From NCBI GenBank assembly GCA_964431545.1, contig CAYSLC010000105.1, positions 1 to 18,665 on the forward strand: 18,665 nt of DNA, given 5' to 3'. The notes beneath the pieces were generated by a model that saw nothing but the letters and a program-made list of their open reading frames with translations, ran no database searches and was not told the DNA's origin. Position numbers and translations under genes: made by a program. Positions 7,554 through 15,312 of this stretch are shown here, in pieces. Numbering within the stretch: position 1 is the first letter of the stretch; every line of letters starts with the position of its first letter. This stretch comes from CAYSLC01 sp964431545 (GTDB lineage Bacteria > Desulfobacterota > Desulfobacteria > Desulfobacterales > JAABSP01).

Positions 7554-7763
7554 ATGCCCGAAATAACGAGATTTTATGGTATCATCATCAAGCTGTTTTT
7601 CGGCGATCATCCACCTCCTCATTTCCATGCTGTCTATGGGGAGTTTGTCGGCTTATTCGACATCGAAAATCTTGAAATGATAGAAGGCGATCTACCCGCA
7701 AGAGCCAAAAACTTTGTCGAGGAATGGGCGTCGAAGTACCAGAATGATTTGAAAGATATGTAG
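7554..7763 (+). CDS. DUF4160 family protein, truncated by an in-frame TAG
   Basis: MPEITRFYGIIIKLFFGD followed by HPPPHFHAVYGEF and EMIEGDLPARA is the DUF4160 signature; family members are about 80-90 residues and often sit beside DUF2442 as a suspected toxin-antitoxin-like pair. This frame stops after 69 residues (NDLKDM) at TAG 7761-7763. The same frame then continues EKQELRKLLPLE to a TGA at 7800-7802. That tail resembles the normal family C-terminus, with the TAG where I expect a conserved Trp (TGG). The intact gene would therefore run to 7802, five bases before the next ATG. The chosen start matches the family N-terminus and has purine-rich AGAGAGA upstream; an in-frame ATG at 7482 would add 24 unlikely residues. 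Codon use and AT content differ from neighbours, suggesting acquisition. Confidence 0.8.
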   Translation: MPEITRFYGIIIKLFFGDHPPPHFHAVYGEFVGLFDIENLEMIEGDLPARAKNFVEEWASKYQNDLKDM

Positions 7764-7807
7764 GAAAAACAGGAGCTTAGAAAGCTACTGCCCCTGGAGT
7801 GATATCC

Positions 7808-8062
7808 ATGAACTATCCAAAAATTCGATCCGCAAAAGCCACAGACGGTCATAAACTGATTGTTCAATTTGATAATGATCAAAAGAAAGAATACGACATC
7901 CACCGGCTGTTGGACCTGGACAAGGAAAGGTTTTCTCCTTTGAAAAACCAGGCCTTCTTCAAGGCCGTGCAGGTGGAACGGGGCGGATACGCACTGGTGT
8001 GGAACAAAGATATCGACATCAGCGAATACGAGTTGTGGGTGAACGGAAAGGATATCTTTTGA
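7808..8062 (+). CDS. DUF2442 family protein
   Basis: This 84-residue protein has the DUF2442 pattern: KIRSAKATDGHKLIVQFDN, then YDIHRLLDL and a C-terminal ALVWNKDIDISEYELWVNG. Members are usually encoded directly after a DUF4160 gene, as here, and are thought to be the partner in a toxin-antitoxin-like pair; the biochemistry is not established. GGAGTG, which overlaps the end of the ancestral DUF4160 frame, serves as the ribosome-binding site eight bases before the ATG. It is convergent with the DUF1302 gene, ten bases away. Confidence 0.85.
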   Translation: MNYPKIRSAKATDGHKLIVQFDNDQKKEYDIHRLLDLDKERFSPLKNQAFFKAVQVERGGYALVWNKDIDISEYELWVNGKDIF

Positions 8063-8078
8063 TCTGATTGGATCAGAA
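8057..8078. terminator. weak hairpin between convergent genes
   Basis: TTTTGATC and GATCAGAA pair over eight positions (one G-T) around a six-base loop, exactly between the stops of the DUF2442 and DUF1302 genes. The T-run lies inside the stem rather than after it, so termination is uncertain. Confidence 0.3.
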
Positions 8079-9596
8079 GTTGTACTTGACCTCCAGGAAG
8101 AGCCGGTCGTTGCCGCCGGTGTCCCGGAACATGGGCGGATCCTCCGGGATGTCGCCGGACCAGTAGAGGACGGTGCCGCCCCGGACCTGGACCCGGTCGG
8201 TGACATCGTACTCGGCATCGAAGCGGGCGGTGGTCCCGTCATCCCCGAATCGCCCGGTGGCGAGGATCAGGGCCGTGGCGGTCAGGGTGTCGTTCCAGAA
8301 GTCCCGGGTGTACCGGAGGGCGATCTGGAAGTCGTCCTCCGAGGCGTTGTCCGGCGGTTGCGCCATGGCCTCTTCGAAATCGAGCCGGCGCCGCTCGACC
8401 ATCTCCAGGCTGAGGGTCGCCTCGCTCCACCCCGAATACTCCACCCCGGCCAGAACGTCGAGCCTCGAATGCTCCTCGCCCGGGGCGTTGAGAAATTCAT
8501 ACCCATGGAGGAAGGCGGCCTCCGCTTTCACCAGCCAGTTGCCCAATGCCACGTTGTAGGCCGCGCCGACCATGGTGAGCCGGTTGTACCCCAGCCGGAT
8601 TCCGCCATGGCCGTCGGGCACCGGATGGCCGAAGTCGTCGTAGATGTCGGCCAGATGGAGGGAGAGGTCCCACCCGCTGAAGATGCCGCTCAGGGCCAGG
8701 GCCCATTCGGTGTTGTCGAGGGTTTCGGCGGGCTCGTCGTCCGGCGGCGTCGGAATCGCGTAGGGGGAGAAATCGATCCCGTACCGGGGGATCTTGTGGA
8801 ACCGCCGCTCGTGGATGGCGATCCCTGTCAGGCTCCAGTCGCCGAAGTAGTAGTCAAGGCGGGTCATGGCCACCGGCAGGCGGAGGTCCTCGATATCGGT
8901 GAGGCCCGGCTCCCGCATGTCCAGGGGGTTTAACACGTCGGTGACCCGGAGGTTGTCCGACTTGCCCCAGACCACGATCTGCCGGCCGGCCTTCAGGTCG
9001 AGATCGTCGGTGAGCCGTCCCTGGAGGTACACCTCCCGGAACTCCACCTCCTTCTCGTATCCGTCCAGGACCTGGTCGGTGAACTCGTCCCGGCCCCGCA
9101 GGCGGTAGATGGCGTCGTAGAACCCTTTGACCCCGATCCTGGCCTGCCAGCCGTCCCCGAACCGGGGGTTGATGTCGGCCAGAACCTCGGCCCGGAGCCG
9201 GGAGAACCCCCGCCAGTCGGTCTCCCCGGGCTCGGGCGCGTCATGGGCGAAGTTGTAGGTGGTCCCCAGCTTGAAATAGCCGTCCGGGTCCCACCAGGGT
9301 GATTCGAAGGCGGTTCGGGGCGCGGGCCCCGCTGTCCCGGCGTCCCCGAATCCTTCCAGGATCTCGTCCAGAGCCCCGGCATCTCCGGAGGCATCGCCAT
9401 CGCGGCCCTCCGGCGCGCCGTCGAGGTCCTCCCCGCCGGAAGACCCGTCCGCGGCGGATCCGTCGCCGTCGAAGCCCTCCAAAACCTCCTCCAAAGAGGG
9501 CTCCCCCTCCCCTTCCGCCGCAGTCGAGGCGCCGGCCCAGCAAAACGACCCCAAGAGCACCAGCAGGGCCAGCGCCGCGGTTCGGTTTCCCCCCAT
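8073..9596 (-). CDS. DUF1302-type outer-membrane beta-barrel protein
   Basis: This 507-residue protein starts with a signal peptide (TAALALLVLLGSFCWAGAS). An acidic Gly/Asp-rich linker follows, then a beta-strand-rich body with GRQIVVWGKSDNLRVTDVLN and NPLDMREPGLTDIEDLRLP, the signature of DUF1302 proteins. It ends EVKYNF, and a terminal Phe is the usual barrel-assembly signal. The linker carries a motif twice: SLEEVLEGF (34-42) and ALDEILEGF (75-83). DUF1302 genes commonly sit with MMPL exporters and LolA- or DUF1329-type periplasmic proteins, which suggests the outer-membrane end of a hydrophobic-compound or lipid transport route. The ATG is one base after the upstream stop, behind GGAGAAAGG. 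It is the last gene of the tetR operon. Confidence 0.85.
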   Translation of the reverse strand: MGGNRTAALALLVLLGSFCWAGASTAAEGEGEPSLEEVLEGFDGDGSAADGSSGGEDLDGAPEGRDGDASGDAGALDEILEGFGDAGTAGPAPRTAFESPWWDPDGYFKLGTTYNFAHDAPEPGETDWRGFSRLRAEVLADINPRFGDGWQARIGVKGFYDAIYRLRGRDEFTDQVLDGYEKEVEFREVYLQGRLTDDLDLKAGRQIVVWGKSDNLRVTDVLNPLDMREPGLTDIEDLRLPVAMTRLDYYFGDWSLTGIAIHERRFHKIPRYGIDFSPYAIPTPPDDEPAETLDNTEWALALSGIFSGWDLSLHLADIYDDFGHPVPDGHGGIRLGYNRLTMVGAAYNVALGNWLVKAEAAFLHGYEFLNAPGEEHSRLDVLAGVEYSGWSEATLSLEMVERRRLDFEEAMAQPPDNASEDDFQIALRYTRDFWNDTLTATALILATGRFGDDGTTARFDAEYDVTDRVQVRGGTVLYWSGDIPEDPPMFRDTGGNDRLFLEVKYNF

Positions 9597-9597
9597 G

Positions 9598-10410
9598 TTA
9601 CATCCCTTTCTCCAACCGCCGGACGGTGAAGAGATCCTCGTCCAGGTCCTGGTTGTAGGCGACATTTTCCAGCTTCAGGATCGTCTTGTGCTCCGTGACC
9701 TTCCCCTTCTTCTTGGTGACGTGGGTCTCCAGGCCGGTCCAGATCCCGTCGATCTGTTTCAAGTCCTTAACGTCGAAGTACTTCAGGTATCCGCCGTCCC
9801 GGACCCAGTGGACGGCCCGGACCACATAGTGGTTGTCCCGCCGGACGAAGAGGATCGACTTCTCGTACCCGGTCTCGTCGATGACCTCCCCGGACCGGGG
9901 CAGGGATTCGATGAGCCAGACCTTGTGGCCCGCCACCTCCATCTCCTTCATCAGCTTGAAGTCGTAGTCCTCCAGGTCCCGGGAGGTCATGTCCGCGTAG
10001 TTGAGGTCCGAGCCCATGAAGCTGGAACTCTTGTCGTCCGTGGCGATCCGCTTGGTCTTGCGCAGGGCCGGCAGGTAGAGCCACTGGTCGTCGTCTTTCT
10101 CCGGGTCGTCGTAGTCGTACGTGAGAAACCCCGTATCCTTTACATCGGGCGGATGGAGGAAGAACATGATCCGGTGGGTGTCCTCCCCGAAGTCCTTGGT
10201 GAAGGTATGGATCTTCCGGATCCGCTCGTCGCCGTTCTTGTCGATGAGGATCATCAGCATGTCGTTGACCCGGTTGTCGCCGTCCTCCCGGTCCTCCACT
10301 CTTTGCATGATCTCCCGGGCCTGGGGATCATCCGCACGGGCGGACAGGGGGGTAAGGATCGCCGCCACTGTAGCGAAGCAAAGGAAAAGGGTCAAGCCGT
10401 TTCGTGTCAT
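9598..10410 (-). CDS. periplasmic LolA-like outer-membrane lipoprotein-sorting protein (COG2834 type)
   Basis: This 270-residue protein has a signal peptide (NGLTLFLCFATVAAILTPLSARA) with a likely cleavage after ARA. The mature part has the LolA-like half-barrel pattern: AREIMQRVEDREDG at the start, then FLHPPDVKDTGFLTYDYDD, DDQWLYLPALRKTKRI, a SSSFMGSDLNYADM segment and DLFTVRRLEKGM at the end. These are features of COG2834/PF17131 proteins encoded next to COG1033 exporters. It probably carries a lipid or lipophilic substrate through the periplasm between the MMPL pump and the DUF1302 barrel; the substrate is unknown. GGAGGTG lies seven bases before the ATG. The gene follows the exporter by 32 bases and precedes the barrel gene by one base. 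Confidence 0.85.
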   Translation of the reverse strand: MTRNGLTLFLCFATVAAILTPLSARADDPQAREIMQRVEDREDGDNRVNDMLMILIDKNGDERIRKIHTFTKDFGEDTHRIMFFLHPPDVKDTGFLTYDYDDPEKDDDQWLYLPALRKTKRIATDDKSSSFMGSDLNYADMTSRDLEDYDFKLMKEMEVAGHKVWLIESLPRSGEVIDETGYEKSILFVRRDNHYVVRAVHWVRDGGYLKYFDVKDLKQIDGIWTGLETHVTKKKGKVTEHKTILKLENVAYNQDLDEDLFTVRRLEKGM

Positions 10411-10442
10411 GGAACACCTCCGTCTGGTTTCTTGATCGACCG

Positions 10443-12851
10443 TCAAACAGCGGCCGAACGGTTGCGGTTGACCACCACCATCAGGGCGGGGGCGATGAAG
10501 TAATCGGCGGCAAGGGCCATGATGATGGTGAATCCGGTCAGCATGCCGAAGTTGAACAGGTTGTTCATATCGGCGAACATAAAGATGAAAAACCCCACCG
10601 ACAGCACGCAGGTGGTGACCAGCATGGCCCGGCCCGCCGTGTGGAGGGTCTCCAGGACCGCCCCCCGGGCATCGCCGGTCTCCTCGAAGTACCGCCGGAA
10701 GTTGTGCATGAAGTGGACCGTGTCGTCCACGGCCAGGCCGATGGCGATGCTCCCCACCAGCATGGTGAAGAGATCCATGGAAATGTGGAACCACCCCATG
10801 ATCCCCAGGGTGAGGAGGATGGGGAACAGGTTGGGGATCATGCTGAGCACCCCGATGCGCGGCTTCCCGATGAGCAGGACCATGAGGACCGTGACCACGA
10901 CCAGGGCCGTGGCGTAGCTCCGGGCCATGGTGGTGATGACGTTGGTGATGGTCCGGAAGAGCAGGGCCGTCATGCCGGTGGTGGTGACCTCGGCGTCGGG
11001 ATAGGTCCGTTGAAAATGGTCGTTGACCGTGTCGATGAACCGGCTGTAGGCCACGGCGTCCGTAAACGGCACCTTGATGGTGAACCGGGCCTTGGAGAAC
11101 TGGCTGTCGGTGACGTCCTCCAGGTCGTCGGAGCCGCTGTTTTCGAACAGCAGAAACTCCTGGGCGATGAGGCGCCGGTCGTCCGGGACCGCGTAGAATT
11201 CGGGCCGGTTCTCGTTGAGGGCCTGGTGGATCTCCTTTAAAATCGTGGTGATGGTCCACGCCTTGCCGGCGAAGACCTCCCCGATGTGGAGGCCCTCCAC
11301 GTACGCGGCCGAGGCGTCGAGGCGATGGAGCAGGTCCGGATCATAGAGCCCGTTGACCTTCCCGGTATCCAGGACGATCTCCAGGGCGATGGAGCCGCGC
11401 ATCTCCCGGTCGATGGTCTCGGTGGCGACCCGAACGTCCGCGTCCTCGGGGTACCATTTGACGATGTCGTGGGAGAACCGGATCCGGGTCATCCCCAGGA
11501 TGGAGACGAGGAGGACCGCCCCGCTCACCAGGAGGATGGGCCATGGCCGGCCCGTGGAGAACCGGCCGACGGCGGAAAGCAGGCGGTCCAGGGGGCCACC
11601 GCCGCCGTTCTCCGCTGGTTTCGCCGCCCGGATGGGCATGAGCCGGAGCAGCGGGGGCAGCAGGACGATGGTGTAGACCAGGGCCAGCATCACGCCGGCG
11701 GCCGAGAAGATCCCCAGGTCGGCGATGGGGGCGATCTCCGCGGTGGAGAAGGAGAGGAGCCCGGCGGCGGTGGTGATGCTGGTCATGAGCACCGCCAGCC
11801 CCGAGTGGCCCACGGCGTAAGCCACGGCCGCCTCCTTGTCGTTTCCGTTCTTCCGGAGCTGCTGGAAGAAGATGGCGAGGATGTGGACCGCGTCCCCCAC
11901 GCTCACCGCCAGGAGGAAGGAGGGGAGGATCTGGGTGGGCAGCTTGATGGAGACGCCGAAGGCGGCCATGAGGCCCACGGTGGAGAGCAGGGAGAAAACC
12001 ACGATCAGAAGCGGCAGCACCACCCCCGAGACCCGGCGGAACATGAAGAAAAGGAAGACGGCGATGGTTCCCACGGCCAGAACCAGGAACTTGCGCATGT
12101 CCCGCATCATGGTGCGCTTGAGGTAATCGGTCACCACAGGGGAGCCGGCCAGGTGGATCTCGAAACCGGGAGATTCGAACGACCGGATGACCTCCTGGAC
12201 CGCCCGCACCATCTCGCTGTTCTCCTCGTCCGTGAGGTACGCCCGCTCCTCGGGTCCCGTGTCCACCGCCATGTCGTCGAACCCGGAGAGCACGTCCAGG
12301 CTCTCCCCCTCGCTTGTGTAGGTCTGGGTCTGGATGATGATGGTGGTGAAGGTGGCGTCCTCGGAGAGGAGCATGTTCCGGTACATAACGTTGTCCAGGG
12401 CCCGCCGCCGGACGTCGGCGAAGTCCGCCGGCGTCTCGGGCCAGTCCTCCAGCAGGTCCTCCACGATCAGTTCGTCCCCCCGGCCCCGGGTGTTCCGGGC
12501 GTTGATCAGGCTGGTGATGTCGTCGATGTAGGGGACGTTGTCCCGGAGTTCGACATGGAGCCGGCGGAGTTTTTTCAGGAAATCGGGGTCGAAGATGTCG
12601 TCGGTCTCCACCGCCACAATGGCCATCTCGTCCCGGCCGAACTGGTCCCGGAAGGCGTTGTAGGCCTTCAGGGCCGGGTCGTTCTCGTGGAGAAACCCCT
12701 CGGTGGAGGTGTCGACGGTGATCTTGGGGATCTGGGAGATCGTGGCGGCGATGAAAACCGCCATCAGTATAAGGGTGATCAGGGGATGCCGGTACAGGGA
12801 CCGGCCCAGGGTTTCGAACCCGGTCTCGATGCGCGCGCGGATTCGGCTCAT
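10443..12851 (-). CDS. MMPL/RND superfamily exporter (HAE3, COG1033)
   Basis: This 802-residue inner-membrane protein has the two-fold RND arrangement. A first membrane segment (about 23-42) precedes a periplasmic domain with TVDTSTEGFLHENDPALKAYNAF. A five-helix bundle follows containing SFLLAVSVGDAVHILAIFF, then the same order repeats. The second half carries the hallmark GSIAIGLAVDDTVHFMHNF, with the acidic pair expected to relay protons. COG1033 proteins export lipids or other hydrophobic molecules and, unlike AcrB, are not accompanied by a membrane-fusion protein and TolC; here the LolA-like and DUF1302 genes downstream fill the periplasmic and outer-membrane positions. The start codon overlaps the tetR stop as ATGA, so it is co-translated with its likely regulator. 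It ends VNRNRSAAV. Confidence 0.9.
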   Translation of the reverse strand: MSRIRARIETGFETLGRSLYRHPLITLILMAVFIAATISQIPKITVDTSTEGFLHENDPALKAYNAFRDQFGRDEMAIVAVETDDIFDPDFLKKLRRLHVELRDNVPYIDDITSLINARNTRGRGDELIVEDLLEDWPETPADFADVRRRALDNVMYRNMLLSEDATFTTIIIQTQTYTSEGESLDVLSGFDDMAVDTGPEERAYLTDEENSEMVRAVQEVIRSFESPGFEIHLAGSPVVTDYLKRTMMRDMRKFLVLAVGTIAVFLFFMFRRVSGVVLPLLIVVFSLLSTVGLMAAFGVSIKLPTQILPSFLLAVSVGDAVHILAIFFQQLRKNGNDKEAAVAYAVGHSGLAVLMTSITTAAGLLSFSTAEIAPIADLGIFSAAGVMLALVYTIVLLPPLLRLMPIRAAKPAENGGGGPLDRLLSAVGRFSTGRPWPILLVSGAVLLVSILGMTRIRFSHDIVKWYPEDADVRVATETIDREMRGSIALEIVLDTGKVNGLYDPDLLHRLDASAAYVEGLHIGEVFAGKAWTITTILKEIHQALNENRPEFYAVPDDRRLIAQEFLLFENSGSDDLEDVTDSQFSKARFTIKVPFTDAVAYSRFIDTVNDHFQRTYPDAEVTTTGMTALLFRTITNVITTMARSYATALVVVTVLMVLLIGKPRIGVLSMIPNLFPILLTLGIMGWFHISMDLFTMLVGSIAIGLAVDDTVHFMHNFRRYFEETGDARGAVLETLHTAGRAMLVTTCVLSVGFFIFMFADMNNLFNFGMLTGFTIIMALAADYFIAPALMVVVNRNRSAAV

Positions 12852-13495
12852 GGGGTCTCTCCTCTCTGGTCTTCCGGTTTTGAAACCGCCTTCACGGCGT
12901 TCAGAATCAAGGGTTCGACGGCCCCGGCCACGCCCTGGGGAAGCCGCGCTTCCAGGGTTCGGATCGATTCCGGAAAGACCTCGAACCGGTCCCGGATCGG
13001 TTTGCTCGCCCGGACCATCACCGTGGTGCCGATGATCATCATGTGGATGACAACGGGGATGGCCGGACCGAAGACGCCCGTCTCACGCCCTTCCGCCAGG
13101 ACCTCCGACAGAATCTGGATGAGCGCCGCCATCTCCCGGACCACCGACTCGGGAAAATGGATCCCTCCCCCGGCCACCTCCCGGAGCAGAATGCGCGGCA
13201 TGTGGGGGTTGCCCTCCACCGTCCGGGCCACGTTTCGGATGTAGGCCCGCAGCTTCTCCTCCGGCGAGGGGGCCGCATCCACATCCCGCCGGACCCGGCC
13301 GTATGCCTCGGCGAACACATCGTGGAGGACCCGTCCGTAGAGGGCCTCCTTGTCCCCCACATGGTAGTAGATGGCGGCCTTGTTCACCCCGGCCCGCCTG
13401 GCGATCTCGTCGATCCGGGCCCCGGCGAAGCCGGCCTCGGCGAAGACATCGGCCGCGGCCTCCAGGATCCGTCGGGGGGTCTCTTTCGCTTCCAT
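12848..13495 (-). CDS. TetR/AcrR family transcriptional regulator
   Basis: From the ATG at 13495 the protein has 215 residues. The N-terminal helix-turn-helix is classic: TPRRILEAAADVFAEAGFAGARIDEIARRAGVNKAAIYYHVGDKEALY, covering helices 1-4. The C-terminal ligand domain (from about 70) is variable, with IHMMIIGTTVMVRASKP in the middle. I prefer the start giving MEAKETP because AAGGGAGG lies about nine bases upstream; the earlier in-frame ATG at 13522 has no ribosome-binding site and touches the operator region. As first gene of the exporter operon, just downstream of a palindrome at the transcription start, it most likely represses its own operon until a hydrophobic ligand binds. Confidence 0.92.
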   Translation of the reverse strand: MEAKETPRRILEAAADVFAEAGFAGARIDEIARRAGVNKAAIYYHVGDKEALYGRVLHDVFAEAYGRVRRDVDAAPSPEEKLRAYIRNVARTVEGNPHMPRILLREVAGGGIHFPESVVREMAALIQILSEVLAEGRETGVFGPAIPVVIHMMIIGTTVMVRASKPIRDRFEVFPESIRTLEARLPQGVAGAVEPLILNAVKAVSKPEDQRGETP

Positions 13496-13524
13496 TCCCT
13501 GCGCGCCTCCCTTCTCGTCCATGA

Positions 13525-13546
13525 TTTAACCAACCGTTTGGTTAAA
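13525..13546. promoter_or_regulatory. palindromic TetR operator
   Basis: TTTAACCAA and TTGGTTAAA form perfect 9-bp arms around CCGT, giving a 22-bp site that contains the AACCAACCG/TTGGTT pattern common among TetR-family operators. It sits just downstream of the tetR -10, over or next to the expected start site, the classic position for autorepression. Confidence 0.82.
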
Positions 13547-13555
13547 CTGAACGGT

Positions 13556-13584
13556 ATAATAAGCGGAGAAAGATCCGATGTCAA
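13556..13584 (-). promoter_or_regulatory. near-consensus promoter of the tetR-exporter operon
   Basis: On the minus strand a perfect TTGACA (13579-13584) and TATTAT (13556-13561) are 17 bases apart. Transcription would start near 13549, at the edge of the operator, and read tetR, the exporter, the LolA-like gene and the DUF1302 gene. It is strong by sequence, so repression probably sets its output. Confidence 0.8.
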
Positions 13585-13609
13585 CCCGGTTTTTGCATCC
13601 AAAAACGGG
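13585..13609. repeat. inverted repeat upstream of the tetR -35
   Basis: CCCGGTTTTTG and CAAAAACGGG pair over ten positions with one bulged G around a CATC loop. It abuts the tetR -35 and lies 69 bases before the ATPase gene. It could be a second regulator site or a structure; no T-tract follows. Confidence 0.4.
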
Positions 13610-13677
13610 GGGACCATCGATCGCGACTCCCGGCCTTTCCGATTCTGGTTTGCTTCAAGCAAAAGGGTATGGTAGGG

Positions 13678-15312
13678 ATGAAAAGCATGGACATTTCAAC
13701 GCGGAAGGGAAAATCGGTGCAGAGACGCTTCTCCTCATACGGCCCCGTCAATACGAAACACCACTACCACGCACCACGGGAAGCGTTGATTCAGAGTACC
13801 GGCCGGCAGCTTTTGGGGGATTTCCCCGAGGAGGGGGGCCATTATATCACCGTCTGGGCCCCCAGGCAGTCCGGTAAAACCTGGCTCATGCAGCAGGTCG
13901 CCAAAGCGATCCGGGACGCGGGCGAGTTCGAGGTGGCCATCATAAGCATGCAATCGGCCAAGACGGCGGCCACGGATCAGGACGTGCTGCGGGTGTTCAG
14001 ACAAAAACTGGAGAAATGGTTCGACCGGAAACTGCCGGAGGCGGCGTCCTGGGACAGGGTCCAAGAGCTGTTCACACGGAGGCAGTTCGACAAACCGCTG
14101 ATCCTCATCCTGGATGAATTCGACGCCCTCCGGGAGGACTACATCAACAAATTCGCCAACGAGTTCCGGGATATCCACCTGGAAAGACAGAACCAGGCGA
14201 ACAAACCCTCCGGGAGCAAGAGCTGCCTGCTCCACGGGCTCGCCCTGATCGGCGTCCGGAGCGTCCTGGGCATCGACAATGTCTCCGGCTCGCCCTTCAA
14301 CGTCCAGCGGAGCGTCCACATCCCCAACCTGACCGAGGCGGAAGTCGCCGGGATGTTCCGGTGGTACGAAAAGGATAGCGGGCAGCCGGTCGACGCGGAT
14401 GTCGTGGCACGTCTGTATGCCGAAACCCTCGGTCAGCCCGGCCTGACCTGCTGGTTCGGGGAGTTGATCACCGAAACCTATAACAACACCCGGCCGGAAC
14501 CGATCCGGATGCGCCAGTTCGAGATCGTCCGCGCCGCGGCCACCAAGGCCCTGCCCAACAATACGATTCTCAACATCATCAGCAAAGCCGACATGGAACC
14601 GTACCGCTCCACCGTTCTGGATCTCTTCCGGACCGAGAGCAAGACCGTATTCTCCTACGACGACAGTCGGCTCAACTACCTCTACCAGAACGGAATCATC
14701 GATCGGGAGACGGAAAACGAGATCGACTACTTCGTAAAGTTTTCCAGCCCCTTCGTTCAGAAACGACTCTTCAACTACTTTGCCAGGGAGATCTTCCGGT
14801 ACACGGGAAAAACCAGCTCACCCTTCGAAAACCTCACCCACGTGATCTCCGAAGACCGGATCAACGTCGAAAACCTGATCCGACGGTACGAGGCCCATCT
14901 CCGGGAGAACCGGGAGTGGATGCTTCGGGATGCCCCCAGGCGGAAGGATCTCCGTCTCTTCGAGGCGGTCTACCACTTCAATCTCTACCGGTACCTGTCC
15001 GATTTTCTGGAGGCGAGACGCGGACGGATATGGCCGGAATTTCCCACGGGCAATGGGAAGGTCGACCTGATCATCCAATATGCGGGTCTGACGTATGCAC
15101 TGGAGATCAAATCGTTCACGGATGAGACGGGCCACCGGGAGGCCCTGTTCCAGGCCGCCCGGTACGGCGCGCTGTTGAACCTCCCGGAGATCTATCTGAT
15201 CTTTTTTGTGGAGTCCATCGACGACGCCAACCGGAAGTTCTTCGAAAACGTGTTCCAGGAAGAAGCTACCGGGGTCCGGGTGGTGCCGATGTTTGTGGAG
15301 ACTGAACCCTAA
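13678..15312 (+). CDS. AAA-like ATPase fused to a C-terminal PD-(D/E)XK nuclease-like domain
   Basis: From 13678 the protein has 544 residues. After RRFSSYGPVNTKHHYHAPR comes Walker A in WAPRQSGKTWL (Lys67; Ala replaces the first Gly) and Walker B LILILDEFDAL (Asp146-Glu147). A winged-helix-like middle (about 220-400) follows. The C-terminal part has Asp463 in GKVDLII and Glu476-x-Lys478 in ALEIKSF, the D...ExK core of PD-(D/E)XK nucleases, plus a helix with QAARYGALLN. This resembles the ATPase-nuclease families often present in many copies in deltaproteobacteria and other anaerobes; their biological role is unknown. The start at 13678 has AAAAGGG ten bases upstream; ATG 13669 lies too close to that box. 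A dead relative lies at 18280. The 3' end overlaps a small minus-strand gene by four bases. Confidence 0.82.
   Translation: MKSMDISTRKGKSVQRRFSSYGPVNTKHHYHAPREALIQSTGRQLLGDFPEEGGHYITVWAPRQSGKTWLMQQVAKAIRDAGEFEVAIISMQSAKTAATDQDVLRVFRQKLEKWFDRKLPEAASWDRVQELFTRRQFDKPLILILDEFDALREDYINKFANEFRDIHLERQNQANKPSGSKSCLLHGLALIGVRSVLGIDNVSGSPFNVQRSVHIPNLTEAEVAGMFRWYEKDSGQPVDADVVARLYAETLGQPGLTCWFGELITETYNNTRPEPIRMRQFEIVRAAATKALPNNTILNIISKADMEPYRSTVLDLFRTESKTVFSYDDSRLNYLYQNGIIDRETENEIDYFVKFSSPFVQKRLFNYFAREIFRYTGKTSSPFENLTHVISEDRINVENLIRRYEAHLRENREWMLRDAPRRKDLRLFEAVYHFNLYRYLSDFLEARRGRIWPEFPTGNGKVDLIIQYAGLTYALEIKSFTDETGHREALFQAARYGALLNLPEIYLIFFVESIDDANRKFFENVFQEEATGVRVVPMFVETEP

Noticed and set aside
7761..7763. 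TAG read as pyrrolysine in the DUF4160 gene
   Set aside because: Some deltaproteobacteria have the pyl system, but nothing here indicates it, other genes in the window use TAG as stop, and a Trp-to-stop change is simpler.
11286..13244. 652-codon plus-strand open frame opposite the exporter and tetR
   Set aside because: His/Asp/Gly-rich antisense shadow of two clear genes, with no family features.
13555..13560. Perfect TATAAT on the plus strand as promoter of the ATPase gene
   Set aside because: No -35-like hexamer lies 16-18 bases upstream; the same bases are explained by the minus-strand TATTAT of the tetR promoter.
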